A program made the translations under genes and the position numbers. The notes under the pieces were generated by a model, which was not told the origin of the DNA, ran no database searches, and saw nothing but the letters and a program-made list of their open reading frames with translations. Positions 5,391 through 12,637 of a DNA stretch of 17,154 nt are shown here, one piece after another. The stretch's first letter is position 1; each line of letters starts with the position of its first letter. The stretch spans positions 1-17,154 of the forward strand of contig JAGVAP010000043.1 of assembly GCA_020060215.1 (NCBI GenBank), read 5' to 3'. This DNA comes from Deltaproteobacteria bacterium. Its GTDB lineage: Bacteria; Desulfobacterota; DSM-4660; Desulfatiglandales; HGW-15.

Positions 5391-6768
5391 GGATCGGTTC
5401 CTTTCCGCAAGAAGGGTTGGTTGCGACAGATTCGCTCCGGCCTTCGCGTCCCTTGAAACCGCGAAGGAGGAGGAGGGGCAGGCCGGCCAGCAGGACGACG
5501 AGACCCAGAAAGGCTCCGCTGCCCGTATAGGCCAGGCTGGATTGAAACATATAGATGCAAGCGGCGCAAAAGAGTATCGGAGTCCAGGGGTAGAAGGGTA
5601 CTCGGAAAGGGCGGTAGGAGCGGGGCTCTTTGATGCGAAGCACCATGACCGAGATCCCTGCAAGCAGGAAGAACAGCCAGAAGACCGGCGCCGTATACTC
5701 TACCATCATGACGAAGCCGCTCCTGCTTCCGGTGCCGAGAAACACCAGCAGCAGGGCAACCAGGCCCTGCGCGAGCATGGCGTTGGCCGGCGTTTCGGTC
5801 CCTTTTTGCCACCGTCCCAGCAAGGCAAAGGGCCTGAAATCGCGGCCCAGGGCATATGCGGTACGAGCGCCGGTGATGATCATGGCGTTCACGGTGCTCA
5901 GGGAGGCGATCACGATCAAGACACTGATGAACGAGGCGCCGAGACCACCTGCGGCCCTGCGCATGAGATCTGCGGCCACGGCCTGGGAGCCGGATACGCC
6001 TGAAAGTCCGAGGGCCTTCAGGAATGTATAGTTCATCGCGAGATAGACCGCCGTGATCAGTGCAATGCTGTAGAAAAGGGCCCGGGACATGTTGCGGCGG
6101 CTGTCCCGGATCTCGGCGGAGAGATAGGCAGCCTCGTTCCACCCGCCGTAGGTGAGGAGCACGAAGATCATGGCGCTTCCGACGGCCGCACCGTGCGGAA
6201 CAGGACGGGCCGGCGCCGCCGCGGTGATGTCAGGGGGTGCCGGCATGGTGAGGCCGGCGATGAGCAGCAACCCGAGCCCCAGGAAATAGCCGGCCATCAA
6301 CAGCCTCTGGAGCTGTTTCCCCTGCTGCAGTCCGGCGATGTTGACGCCCGTGAGGAGCACAATGATTGCAGCCGCATAGTACGAGGTAGAGTGATCGCCC
6401 ACCCGGAAGATCTCGGATGCGTAGTCTCCGATCAGAAATGCGAGCATGGCGATCGAACCGGTCTGGATCACGGTCATTCGTGCCCATGCAAACAGGAACG
6501 CCGGCACGTTTCCATATGCGCGATGGAGGTAATGGTAGTCTCCGCCGGAGTGGGGGTAGGCCGACCCCAGCTCCGCATAACAGAGAGACCCCACCAGGGA
6601 GACCACCCCGCCCAACCCCCAGAGCAGCAGAAACATCCATTCCGTGCCTGCGCTGGAGGCGACCAGAGAGGGGGTCTTGAATATGCCCGCCCCGAGCACG
6701 ATCCCGACGGTCAGGGCGACGACATCCGCCACGGATAGGCCTTTTGAGGATGACGGCATGGCGAACAT
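5245..6768 (-). CDS. APC-superfamily amino acid permease
   Basis: 507 residues from ATG 6768 (GAAGGCAGG just upstream); ATG 6759 is an alternative. An open frame runs upstream to 6951 but shows no transporter sequence. The family takes up or exchanges amino acids or amines through about twelve membrane spans. The start of span 1 reads LSVADVVALTVGIVLGAGIF, with the substrate-binding GxGIF loop at 26-30. SGGDYHYLHRAYG follows span 2 and GGWNEAAYLSAEIRDSRRNMSRAL is the span 6-7 region typical of LAT/APC carriers. About twelve hydrophobic stretches are seen, ending near LLVVLLAGLPLLLL in the region before RGFKG. The last 50 or so residues are hydrophilic, His/Pro-rich and encoded inside the downstream methyltransferase gene, which suggests a lost stop codon. 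A TACAAT at 6808-6803 could be the -10. Substrate unknown. Confidence 0.88.
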   Translation of the reverse strand: MFAMPSSSKGLSVADVVALTVGIVLGAGIFKTPSLVASSAGTEWMFLLLWGLGGVVSLVGSLCYAELGSAYPHSGGDYHYLHRAYGNVPAFLFAWARMTVIQTGSIAMLAFLIGDYASEIFRVGDHSTSYYAAAIIVLLTGVNIAGLQQGKQLQRLLMAGYFLGLGLLLIAGLTMPAPPDITAAAPARPVPHGAAVGSAMIFVLLTYGGWNEAAYLSAEIRDSRRNMSRALFYSIALITAVYLAMNYTFLKALGLSGVSGSQAVAADLMRRAAGGLGASFISVLIVIASLSTVNAMIITGARTAYALGRDFRPFALLGRWQKGTETPANAMLAQGLVALLLVFLGTGSRSGFVMMVEYTAPVFWLFFLLAGISVMVLRIKEPRSYRPFRVPFYPWTPILFCAACIYMFQSSLAYTGSGAFLGLVVLLAGLPLLLLRGFKGREGRSESVATNPSCGKEPIHEDPISNPADVEPAADGRCTGEYGVQQPWHQHSVHIGPGHPGLRQDPE

Positions 6769-7439
6769 CCTGCCTTCAACTCTCCCCGGCCGAAATGGGG
6801 TGATTGTATTATTTCTTCGCATGTGAAGCGGGTAATTGGCTCCCAGGTGCACCCGCCGGGAAACCTCCAACTCCGGTACCTCTTGTGGAAGAGCAGGGAG
6901 AGGTTCTAACCGATCCGGGATGAAAGGGACTGCTTGAAAAATGAAATCCAAATGTCAAAGCCCAAATGACCAATCAGGCTCAAATGACCAAGGTCCGAAC
7001 AAGGGCTCGATAGGGATGGTGATGCCTAAACCTGTACCGCCTTCATTTTGATATTCAGATCTTTGACATTGAGTGGACATTTGATTTTTGGACTTGAACC
7101 TTCGCCGAGGAAAGCGCATCGCGCAAAGGGCACGGCGCATGGCGGAAGAGCAAGGACGTTCGCATCATGGCGCAGGGGGTAGATCATGCCCCGAAGAGGC
7201 GATCACGATGGAGGGGACGCGGGGAGATCTTGGGGCCGGTGCATAACGAAAAGACAAGGGGGGGCGAGAGCGGATCTTGAATTTCCCGTCTCTGTCGATC
7301 GTCTCCGGCCTTAGCTTCCTTGACGTAGCGGATTTCTGTAGCAAGCTCATGCGAGGGCTCCGGGACCAGGAGGCCCGCGGCTTTTCTTGGAAGACCGGCC
7401 CCCGTGGGCACCACCCGGGATGAACCACCCGGTCAGGCC
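6769..7439. other. 670-bp spacer without a convincing gene
   Basis: This stretch separates the FAH-family gene from the downstream transporter, both on the minus strand. Bases 6934-7100 hold a degenerate inverted repeat described separately. From 7141 to 7439 I see only short open frames without good ribosome binding sites or recognisable domains, for example a minus-strand frame continuing past the FAH stop. The sequence CCGGGTGG occurs twice just after the FAH stop, as a direct repeat. No strong intrinsic terminator was found. Confidence 0.6.
6934..7100. repeat. Degenerate inverted repeat with AATGTCAAA/TTTGACATT units, MITE-like
   Basis: The left part carries repeated AAATGWC units (for example AATGTCAAAG at 6951-6960, then AAATGACCAA twice more). 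The right part carries the reverse form, with CTTTGACATT at 7061-7070 as a perfect 10-bp complement, then GACATTTGATTTTTGG. The whole looks like a roughly 170-bp imperfect hairpin, AT-richer than its surroundings. Sequences of this AATGTCAAA kind are common as decayed intergenic repeats in deltaproteobacterial drafts, from memory. A 61-codon minus-strand frame inside it is judged non-coding. Confidence 0.6.
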
Positions 7440-8258
7440 CTAAACGACACGACAGGGGTTGACCAGCCGGCCGATCTTTTCGATCTCCACGACGACCTCG
7501 TCCCCGTCCTTGAGGTAGACGGAGGGGTCTCTGAAGGCGCCCACGCCGTTCGGGGTCCCGGTAAGGATCACGTCTCCGGGCTCCAGGGTGAAGTGGAACG
7601 ACAGGAAGCTCAGGAGCTCGGGGAGCCTGAATATCATCTCTGCGGTGGTGCTGTCCTGCATGACCTCTCCGTTCACGATGCACCGTATCGCCAGGGAGTG
7701 GGGATCCGCGATCTCCCCGCGCGTCACGATCCAGGGCCCGAGGGGACAGAAGGTGTCGAGAGACTTGCCGCGGACCCACTGGCCGTCGCCGAACTGCAGG
7801 TCCCTTGCGCTCACGTCATTGGCGCAGGTGTAACCGAAAACGGCCTCCATTGCCTCTTCCGGCGGGGCGCAGCCGAGCTCCCTTCCGATCACGACAGCCA
7901 GTTCAGCCTCAAAATCGACCTTGCGCGTGATCTTGCTCCTCCATGTAATGGGTTGAAGATGGGCGGCAAGGCTGTTGGGAAACTTGGCAAAGACCACAGG
8001 GGTGTCCGGCACCTTGCCCTTGCTCTCCCGGATATGGTCCATATAGTTGAGCCCGATGGCGATAATCTTCGAAGGGCGGCTGAGGGGCGGCGCCAGCTGC
8101 ACCGAGTCGAGGGGCAGCGGGGCGGCAGATCCCATCGGATCGGATGCGCCGGCGATGAGTTGGAGCATGTCGATCCCCGGTTCCAGCGGGACGATCGTAT
8201 CTCCCTCGACCGCGCCCACTCGCGTCTGCCCGTTCCGGTAGAACTGAGAGAGCTTCAT
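7440..8258 (-). CDS. Fumarylacetoacetate hydrolase (FAH) family protein
   Basis: 272 residues. FAH-family enzymes are metal-dependent and cleave C-C bonds or decarboxylate/isomerise keto acids, including 2-hydroxyhepta-2,4-dienedioate isomerases, acylpyruvases and oxaloacetate decarboxylases. Visible motifs are IAIGLNYMDHIRE (67-79, with His75 and Glu78 of the lid), VDFEAELAVVIG (115-125), GYTCANDVSARDLQ (142-155), GKSLDTFCPLGP (164-175) and LTGTPNGVGAFRDP (232-245). Glu117, Glu119 and Asp148 are the expected metal ligands and Lys165 is the conserved lysine, so the enzyme should be active. AGAGGAGA lies before ATG 8258. It begins 21 bases after the protease stop on the same strand and is probably co-transcribed with it. 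The exact substrate is not predictable; no aromatic degradation genes are nearby. Confidence 0.93.
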   Translation of the reverse strand: MKLSQFYRNGQTRVGAVEGDTIVPLEPGIDMLQLIAGASDPMGSAAPLPLDSVQLAPPLSRPSKIIAIGLNYMDHIRESKGKVPDTPVVFAKFPNSLAAHLQPITWRSKITRKVDFEAELAVVIGRELGCAPPEEAMEAVFGYTCANDVSARDLQFGDGQWVRGKSLDTFCPLGPWIVTRGEIADPHSLAIRCIVNGEVMQDSTTAEMIFRLPELLSFLSFHFTLEPGDVILTGTPNGVGAFRDPSVYLKDGDEVVVEIEKIGRLVNPCRVV

Positions 8259-8279
8259 GTCTGTCTCCTCTCTTTCCGA

Positions 8280-9074
8280 TCACTGGATCATGTAACGGAA
8301 TTCTTCCAGGAAAGAGGCGGACGGGACCGCAAAGCCGACCCCTGCGACCGGGGTTCCGTCCAGGAGCATCACCTTCATACTCACGACCCCGATGACCTTC
8401 CCCCCCGCATCCACCAGGGGTCCCCCGCTGTTGCCCTGGTTCACGGGCGCGGAGAACTGGATCATCCTTTCCTCCGGGCGGCCGATCTTTCGAAAACCCG
8501 TAAAGACCCCGTCCGTGATCGTGGACTGCAGGCCTGCCGACGAGCCGATGGCGAAGAGCCGATCCCCCGGCGCAACGGATTCCGCATCTCTGATGGAGAG
8601 GAATGGGAGGTTTGGGGGCCCCAGGACCTGTACGAGTGCCAGGTCGTGTTTCCGGCTGATCGCGACGACGTGGAGCGGATGCTCGCTCTGATCGTGCAGC
8701 ACCGCCTTCGGAGCGTAGACCCCATCGACCACATGCTTGCACGTAGCGGCCAGTCCGTTCGCGGCGATGAGGAATCCCGTCCCTATCCTGCCGCTGCCCT
8801 TGATGGTAAAGGTGCAGTTGACCGCGTGTTCGATGGGGCTCCGGGCCGCCGTTGGTGTTTCAGGCACCGCGAGTGGGGAGACCTTTGAGGGCTCCTCCAC
8901 ATCCCTTTCTTCCAGGACCCCCATGATTCTCTCTGGGCCCTCCGGCCGACGATCGGAGAAGTGGACCACCCCCTTCTCGTCGACCCACTTGTACAGTTTT
9001 CCTGCCCAGGAGGAAACGACCGGGGCCGCAAGGGCCACGGCCAGAAGGAGCAGAATCCGTCGTGGCGTTTTCAT
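8280..9074 (-). CDS. Secreted trypsin-like serine protease with N-terminal DUF4124 domain
   Basis: 264 residues from ATG 9074. A basic N-terminus and hydrophobic core (MKTPRRILLLLAVALAAP) form a Sec signal peptide with a likely cut after SSWA, near residue 24. Next is a DUF4124 segment, LYKWVDEKGVVHFSDRRPEG (about 27-46), a short envelope domain of unknown role. A linker leads to a DegP/trypsin-like protease domain with an intact triad: His114 (TCKHVV), Asp144 (RKHDLALV) and Ser216 (GNSGGPLV). No PDZ domain follows, so it is shorter than DegP. Two Cys (87 and 112) could form a disulfide. Likely periplasmic. The frame continues upstream to 9179 but without signal sequence or similarity. The usual ribosome-binding position is inside a 6-bp hairpin (9080-9094). 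It follows the 39-aa gene and precedes the FAH gene in one apparent operon. Confidence 0.9.
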   Translation of the reverse strand: MKTPRRILLLLAVALAAPVVSSWAGKLYKWVDEKGVVHFSDRRPEGPERIMGVLEERDVEEPSKVSPLAVPETPTAARSPIEHAVNCTFTIKGSGRIGTGFLIAANGLAATCKHVVDGVYAPKAVLHDQSEHPLHVVAISRKHDLALVQVLGPPNLPFLSIRDAESVAPGDRLFAIGSSAGLQSTITDGVFTGFRKIGRPEERMIQFSAPVNQGNSGGPLVDAGGKVIGVVSMKVMLLDGTPVAGVGFAVPSASFLEEFRYMIQ

Positions 9075-9079
9075 GACTT

Positions 9080-9094
9080 CGTGCCGCCGGCACG
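9080..9094 (-). promoter_or_regulatory. Hairpin at the ribosome-binding position of the protease gene
   Basis: CGTGCC (9080-9085), a GCC loop and GGCACG (9089-9094) form a perfect 6-bp stem ending five bases before the protease start on the minus strand. No good Shine-Dalgarno sequence is seen outside it. It could lower translation or make it depend on reading of the upstream small gene. Confidence 0.35.
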
Positions 9095-9106
9095 AGGCCT
9101 TGGGCC

Positions 9107-9226
9107 TCAGGTATGGCAGCCGGACCGGGCCGACGCCTCCCCGGCCTTGCTCAGTCTCTCCAGGAAGCGGCGCCACCATCGGCCTCGGACTTTTTCCGCG
9201 GACACGGAAGAGTTCTTTCTTTCCAT
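9107..9226 (-). CDS. Small basic 39-aa hypothetical protein
   Basis: 39 residues: MERKNSSVSA at the start, then EKVRGRWWRRFLERLSKAGE and a short tail ASARSGCHT. It is supported by GGAGG nine bases before ATG 9226 and by a perfect TATAAT (9256-9251) placed so that transcription would start just before that site. The core RWWRRFLERLSKA is a basic amphipathic helix with a paired Trp. Similar short proteins with a W-W-x-R-x-L/F-E-x-hydrophobic-K pattern and a Cys-containing tail occur in deltaproteobacteria, from memory and not checked. No function is known. It lies 32 bases before the secreted protease on the same strand, so it is probably the first gene of that operon. A leader peptide role is possible. 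Confidence 0.68.
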   Translation of the reverse strand: MERKNSSVSAEKVRGRWWRRFLERLSKAGEASARSGCHT

Positions 9227-9250
9227 TGTGACCGACCTCCAGTTTCGGCG

Positions 9251-9256
9251 ATTATA
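9251..9256 (-). promoter_or_regulatory. Perfect -10 element for the 39-aa/protease/FAH operon
   Basis: TATAAT on the minus strand (9256-9251), 25 bases before the small gene's ATG. The -35 is poor: GGAGCA at 17 bp, TTGCTG only at 21 bp. An activator or another factor may be needed. Confidence 0.5.
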
Positions 9257-9303
9257 CACCGCCCCATGGCCGTTGCTCCAGCAATTATCCCCGCCAATTC
9301 CCT

Positions 9304-9333
9304 TTGACGATTCCCCTCTACCCGATATATAAA
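9304..9333 (+). promoter_or_regulatory. Sigma70-like promoter for the response regulator
   Basis: TTGACG (9304-9309) is followed by TATATA (9326-9331, 16-bp spacing) overlapping TATAAA (9328-9333, 18-bp spacing). The predicted start near 9340 gives a leader of about 36 nt. It diverges from the minus-strand -10 at 9251, leaving about 50 bp between them. Confidence 0.65.
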
Positions 9334-9375
9334 ATAATCCTTGACCGGAGACGAACAACCCACAGGGGGGGAGAG

Positions 9376-9882
9376 ATGGCAGGGAGAGATCCACTCAAAG
9401 ACAAGGTGGTGCTCGTGGTCGATGACGAGCGGGATGTGCTGGAGACCGTCGCCGATGAGCTGGATACATCGGTCGTGCACAAGGCCCTGGACTTCGAGAC
9501 GGGGAAGCAATATCTTCTCAGTTATACCTATGATGTGGTCATCCTCGATATCATGGGCGTCAACGGATTTGAGCTCCTGAAGGTCTCCGTTTCCCGGGGG
9601 TTCCCCACCGTCATGCTCACCGCCCACGCCTTGACGCCCGAGGCGTTGAAGAAATCCATCAGGCTCGGGGCGGTCACCTTCCTGCCCAAGGAAAGGATCG
9701 CGGACCTCAGGGGTTTTCTGGAAGAGGTCGTCATGAACGGGGACAAGCCCCTCTGGATCCGGTTCTTCGACCAGCTGAGCGGATACTTCAACAAGCGGTT
9801 CGGACCGGACTGGAAGGAAAAGGATCGCTTCTTCCAGGAATTCGAGGAATCCCTCCGGAAGAGCGAGAAGAACCCGGGCTGA
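9376..9882 (+). CDS. Single-domain response regulator with helical C-terminal tail
   Basis: 168 residues from ATG 9376, preceded by a G/A-rich ribosome binding site. The receiver domain (about residues 8-118) has all key residues: acidic pair Asp16-Asp17 (VVDDERD), phospho-acceptor Asp58 (VVILDIMG), Thr82 (VMLTAHA) and Lys105 (FLPKERI). It should be phosphorylated by a histidine kinase, none of which is in the window. After the receiver there are about 48 residues, predicted helical, rich in aromatic and charged residues (PLWIRFFDQLSGYFNKRFGPD then KEKDRFFQEFEESLRK). They do not resemble a DNA-binding or enzymatic output domain, so it may act through protein-protein contacts. The open frame starts at 9304 inside the promoter, so the first 24 codons are rejected. 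It converges on topA with 59 bp between stops. Confidence 0.9.
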   Translation: MAGRDPLKDKVVLVVDDERDVLETVADELDTSVVHKALDFETGKQYLLSYTYDVVILDIMGVNGFELLKVSVSRGFPTVMLTAHALTPEALKKSIRLGAVTFLPKERIADLRGFLEEVVMNGDKPLWIRFFDQLSGYFNKRFGPDWKEKDRFFQEFEESLRKSEKNPG

Positions 9883-9941
9883 TTTTCTTTTGTGTCTTAG
9901 GGCCTTCGCGGCAGATCTTCTCTGCAATTCACGGAGAGAGA

Positions 9942-12623
9942 TTACGCGTTTAGGGGCCGCCCTTTGCGGGATGGGTTGCGGCGGGCGGTCGCTTCTCCCT
10001 TCTCGCCGTTCGATTCCTGCGGCCCGTCACCGGGGCCGGCGCTCTCCCCGCCGTTGATCTCGTCCACCTTCAGCCTGAACTGGTCGCCGACCGGCTCGCC
10101 ATCCAACTTTCGGATCACGGGCTGGGGGTGCATCTTTTCATGCTCCCGGAGCGCTTTCTCCCACTTGTTCTTCACCTTCTCTTCCAGGGTCGTCCATCCG
10201 AGCCTGCCCCTGCACTTGGGGAAGGCGGAACAGCTGAGCCAGGGACCCCTACCGCCCCTCCGGAGATTCAGGGGACTGCCGCATTTGGGGCATGGGATGT
10301 CGGTCAAGACCGGGGGAGGCTTGGGCGCACTCACGATACCCTTGACATCGACATTCAGGATGCCTTCGCATTCAGGATACTTCTCGCAACTCAGGAAATC
10401 GCCGAAACGTCCCCTCCTCAGGATCATCGGCGACTGGCACCTGGGACAGGCAATGTCGGTTCGAGTCGGCTCGACAGGACGACCTTCGGCGTCGATCGGC
10501 GCGGCAAAGCGGCACTTCGGGTATCGTGCGCAGCTCAGGAAGCGCCCCTTCTTTCCGAAGCGGTATACGGTTTCCCCTCCACACTGAGCGCATTTGTAGG
10601 GTGCGGGTTCGGTCTCCGCCTTGGCGTGGACCATCCCCTCATAGGCGGCTTGAAGACTCTCTTTGAAGGGGCCGTAAAAGCGGTGAAGCATCTGCATCCA
10701 GTCTGCATGCTTCTCCTCGACGTTGTCGAGATCCTGCTCCATTTCCCGGGTGTACCCCACCTCCATGATCTCCGGAAACGCCTCGACCAGCTTGTCGGTG
10801 ACGACCTTTCCCAGGTCTGTGGCATGGAACCGGCCACGGATCTTCTGCACGTACTTGCGCTGCTGGATGACCTGGATGATCTGGGCGTAGGTGCTGGGAC
10901 GTCCGATCCCTTCCGCCTCGAGCTTCTTGACGAGGGACGCCTCCGTGAACCTCGGAGGGGGCGAAGTGAAGTTCTGCGCAGGATCGATCTGCAGCATGGA
11001 GAGCCGATCCGACTCCTCCATCCTGGGGATCACGGGTTCGTCGGAGACATTGGGAACTCCCGAGACCCTGTAGTGTCCGTCGAAGATCAAGACCCGGCCT
11101 GTGGCCTTGAACACCATCTCCCCTTTCGCATCCGAACCCGAGATCAGGACTGTCGTGGAGTCCCACTGGGCGTCGCTCATCTGAGAAGAGACGAAGCGTT
11201 CCCAGATGAGTTTGTAGAGCCTGTAGTGGCGCTCGGGAAGAGAGCTCCGCACGTGCTCGGGATCGAGGGCGACATCGGTGGGGCGAATGGCCTCGTGCGC
11301 CTCCTGCGCGGACTTGTTGCTGGAGGAATAGACGTTGGGCGTCGGGGGCACGTAATCTCCGCCGAAATTTCGAAGGACGTAGTCCCTCGCCGCATGGACC
11401 GCCTCGGGTGAAACGTGGGTCGAATCGGTTCGCATGTAGGTGATCAGACCGACCGCCCCCTGGCCCTTGATCGGCATGCCTTCGTAGAGCGCCTGGGCGA
11501 TGCTCATGGTCTGCTGGGCCGTAAGGTCCAGTTGATTGGCGGCCGCCTGCTGAAGCGTGCTCGTAATGAAAGGGGCGTAAGGGTGGCTCCTGGTCCTCTT
11601 GGTCTGGACCGACTTCACGCTCCAGGCCGGCCCTCCGGAGACGCGGCCGATCAGCCGCACCGTCTCCCTCGCAGGCCCCTTGGCCTTCTCGTTCAGGGTG
11701 ACGAGCTTCTCTTCGAGAAGGAACCCCGCCCGCTCGGAGGCGGCCAACGCCTCGGCCGCGGTTCGGGGCTCGAACTTCTTCCCGTCCAGCTCCACCAGCT
11801 CCGCAGAAAGGCTGTCGCGCTCCGAGAGCCACCGGTTCTTTTCGGCAACGGTCCTGCCGTTCGGCCTCCTTCCCTTCAGCTTTTCGGAGGGTTCCGAAAG
11901 CCACTGGATCCACTCTTCGGAAAGGGGCCCCGCCTTTTCCAGTCGAGTCGTGAAGAACCCCGAGATCTTCCAGTACTCCTCAGGGACGAAGGCCTCGATC
12001 TCTCTTTCCCTCTGCACGATCAGGCGGACGGCTACGGACTGGACCCGCCCGGCACTCAGTCCACCCGCGACCTTTTTCCAGAGCAGGGGGGAGACCTGGT
12101 ACCCCACGATCCGGTCGAGGATTCGGCGCGCCTGCTGCGCGTTCACCTTGTCCATGTCGATCCTGCGGGGATTCCTGAAGGCCCGTTCGATCTCGCTCTT
12201 GGTGATGGCGTTGAAGACGACCCTTTTCCCTGTCTCCGGCCTGATGCCGAGCGCCTCGGCCAGATGCCAGGCAATGGCCTCGCCTTCGCGGTCGAGGTCC
12301 GTGGCCAGCCATATGCCCGCTGCGTTCTTGGCCGCTTTCTTGAGGTCGCCGACGGTCTTGGACTTTCCCTTGATCACCTGGTAGGTCGGCCTGAAGTCGT
12401 TTTCGAGGTCGACCCCGGGGACCGGGTCCTTGACCCCTTTGGGGTTTCTGTCGGGCAGATCCCGAACATGGCCCACGGAGGCCATCACGACGAAGTCCGG
12501 TCCCAGGTACTTGTTGAGGGTCTGGGCCTTGGCAGGGGACTCCACGATGACCAGCTGCTTGCCCCGTGCGCGCTCGTTCGGGTCGGATTTTTCCGCTCTC
12601 TTGGGTTCTCTCGTTCCAGCCAT
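9942..12623 (-). CDS. topA: DNA topoisomerase I
   Basis: 893 residues. Type IA topoisomerase that relaxes negative supercoils by single-strand passage. The TOPRIM domain has VESPAKAQTLNKYLG (27-41) with catalytic Glu28, and DLDREGEAIAWHLAEALG (109-126) with the metal-binding Asp109, Asp111 and Glu113. The active-site tyrosine is Tyr396 in LITYMRTDSTHVS. Gate and toroid motifs AGGLSAGRVQSVAVRLI, HPYAPFITSTLQQ and EAHEAIRPTD are intact. Three C-terminal Cys4 zinc ribbons lie at 678-704, 726-752 and 778-804, followed by a charged linker and a low-complexity basic end. AAAGG lies before ATG 12623, only 14 bases after the dprA stop, so the two are probably translated from one transcript. The dprA-topA order is widespread in bacteria. 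Confidence 0.98.
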   Translation of the reverse strand: MAGTREPKRAEKSDPNERARGKQLVIVESPAKAQTLNKYLGPDFVVMASVGHVRDLPDRNPKGVKDPVPGVDLENDFRPTYQVIKGKSKTVGDLKKAAKNAAGIWLATDLDREGEAIAWHLAEALGIRPETGKRVVFNAITKSEIERAFRNPRRIDMDKVNAQQARRILDRIVGYQVSPLLWKKVAGGLSAGRVQSVAVRLIVQREREIEAFVPEEYWKISGFFTTRLEKAGPLSEEWIQWLSEPSEKLKGRRPNGRTVAEKNRWLSERDSLSAELVELDGKKFEPRTAAEALAASERAGFLLEEKLVTLNEKAKGPARETVRLIGRVSGGPAWSVKSVQTKRTRSHPYAPFITSTLQQAAANQLDLTAQQTMSIAQALYEGMPIKGQGAVGLITYMRTDSTHVSPEAVHAARDYVLRNFGGDYVPPTPNVYSSSNKSAQEAHEAIRPTDVALDPEHVRSSLPERHYRLYKLIWERFVSSQMSDAQWDSTTVLISGSDAKGEMVFKATGRVLIFDGHYRVSGVPNVSDEPVIPRMEESDRLSMLQIDPAQNFTSPPPRFTEASLVKKLEAEGIGRPSTYAQIIQVIQQRKYVQKIRGRFHATDLGKVVTDKLVEAFPEIMEVGYTREMEQDLDNVEEKHADWMQMLHRFYGPFKESLQAAYEGMVHAKAETEPAPYKCAQCGGETVYRFGKKGRFLSCARYPKCRFAAPIDAEGRPVEPTRTDIACPRCQSPMILRRGRFGDFLSCEKYPECEGILNVDVKGIVSAPKPPPVLTDIPCPKCGSPLNLRRGGRGPWLSCSAFPKCRGRLGWTTLEEKVKNKWEKALREHEKMHPQPVIRKLDGEPVGDQFRLKVDEINGGESAGPGDGPQESNGEKGEATARRNPSRKGRPLNA

Positions 12624-12637
12624 ACGCCTTTATACGC

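Noticed and set aside
4368..5456. Long plus-strand open frame opposite the methyltransferase
   Set aside because: Antisense shadow; the minus-strand gene has clear SAM motifs.
6955..7140. Minus-strand 61-codon frame in the spacer
   Set aside because: Encoded by the AATGTCAAA repeat; no ribosome binding site or similarity.
7165..7439. Minus-strand frames downstream of the FAH stop
   Set aside because: No ribosome binding site or recognisable sequence; one is only the tail of a shadow frame of the FAH gene.
7404..8888. 494-codon plus-strand open frame opposite the FAH and protease genes
   Set aside because: Spans two well-supported minus-strand genes and shows no domain.
9897..9941. Terminator between the response regulator and topA
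   Set aside because: Only a 4-5-bp TCTCT/AGAGA pairing with no T-run.
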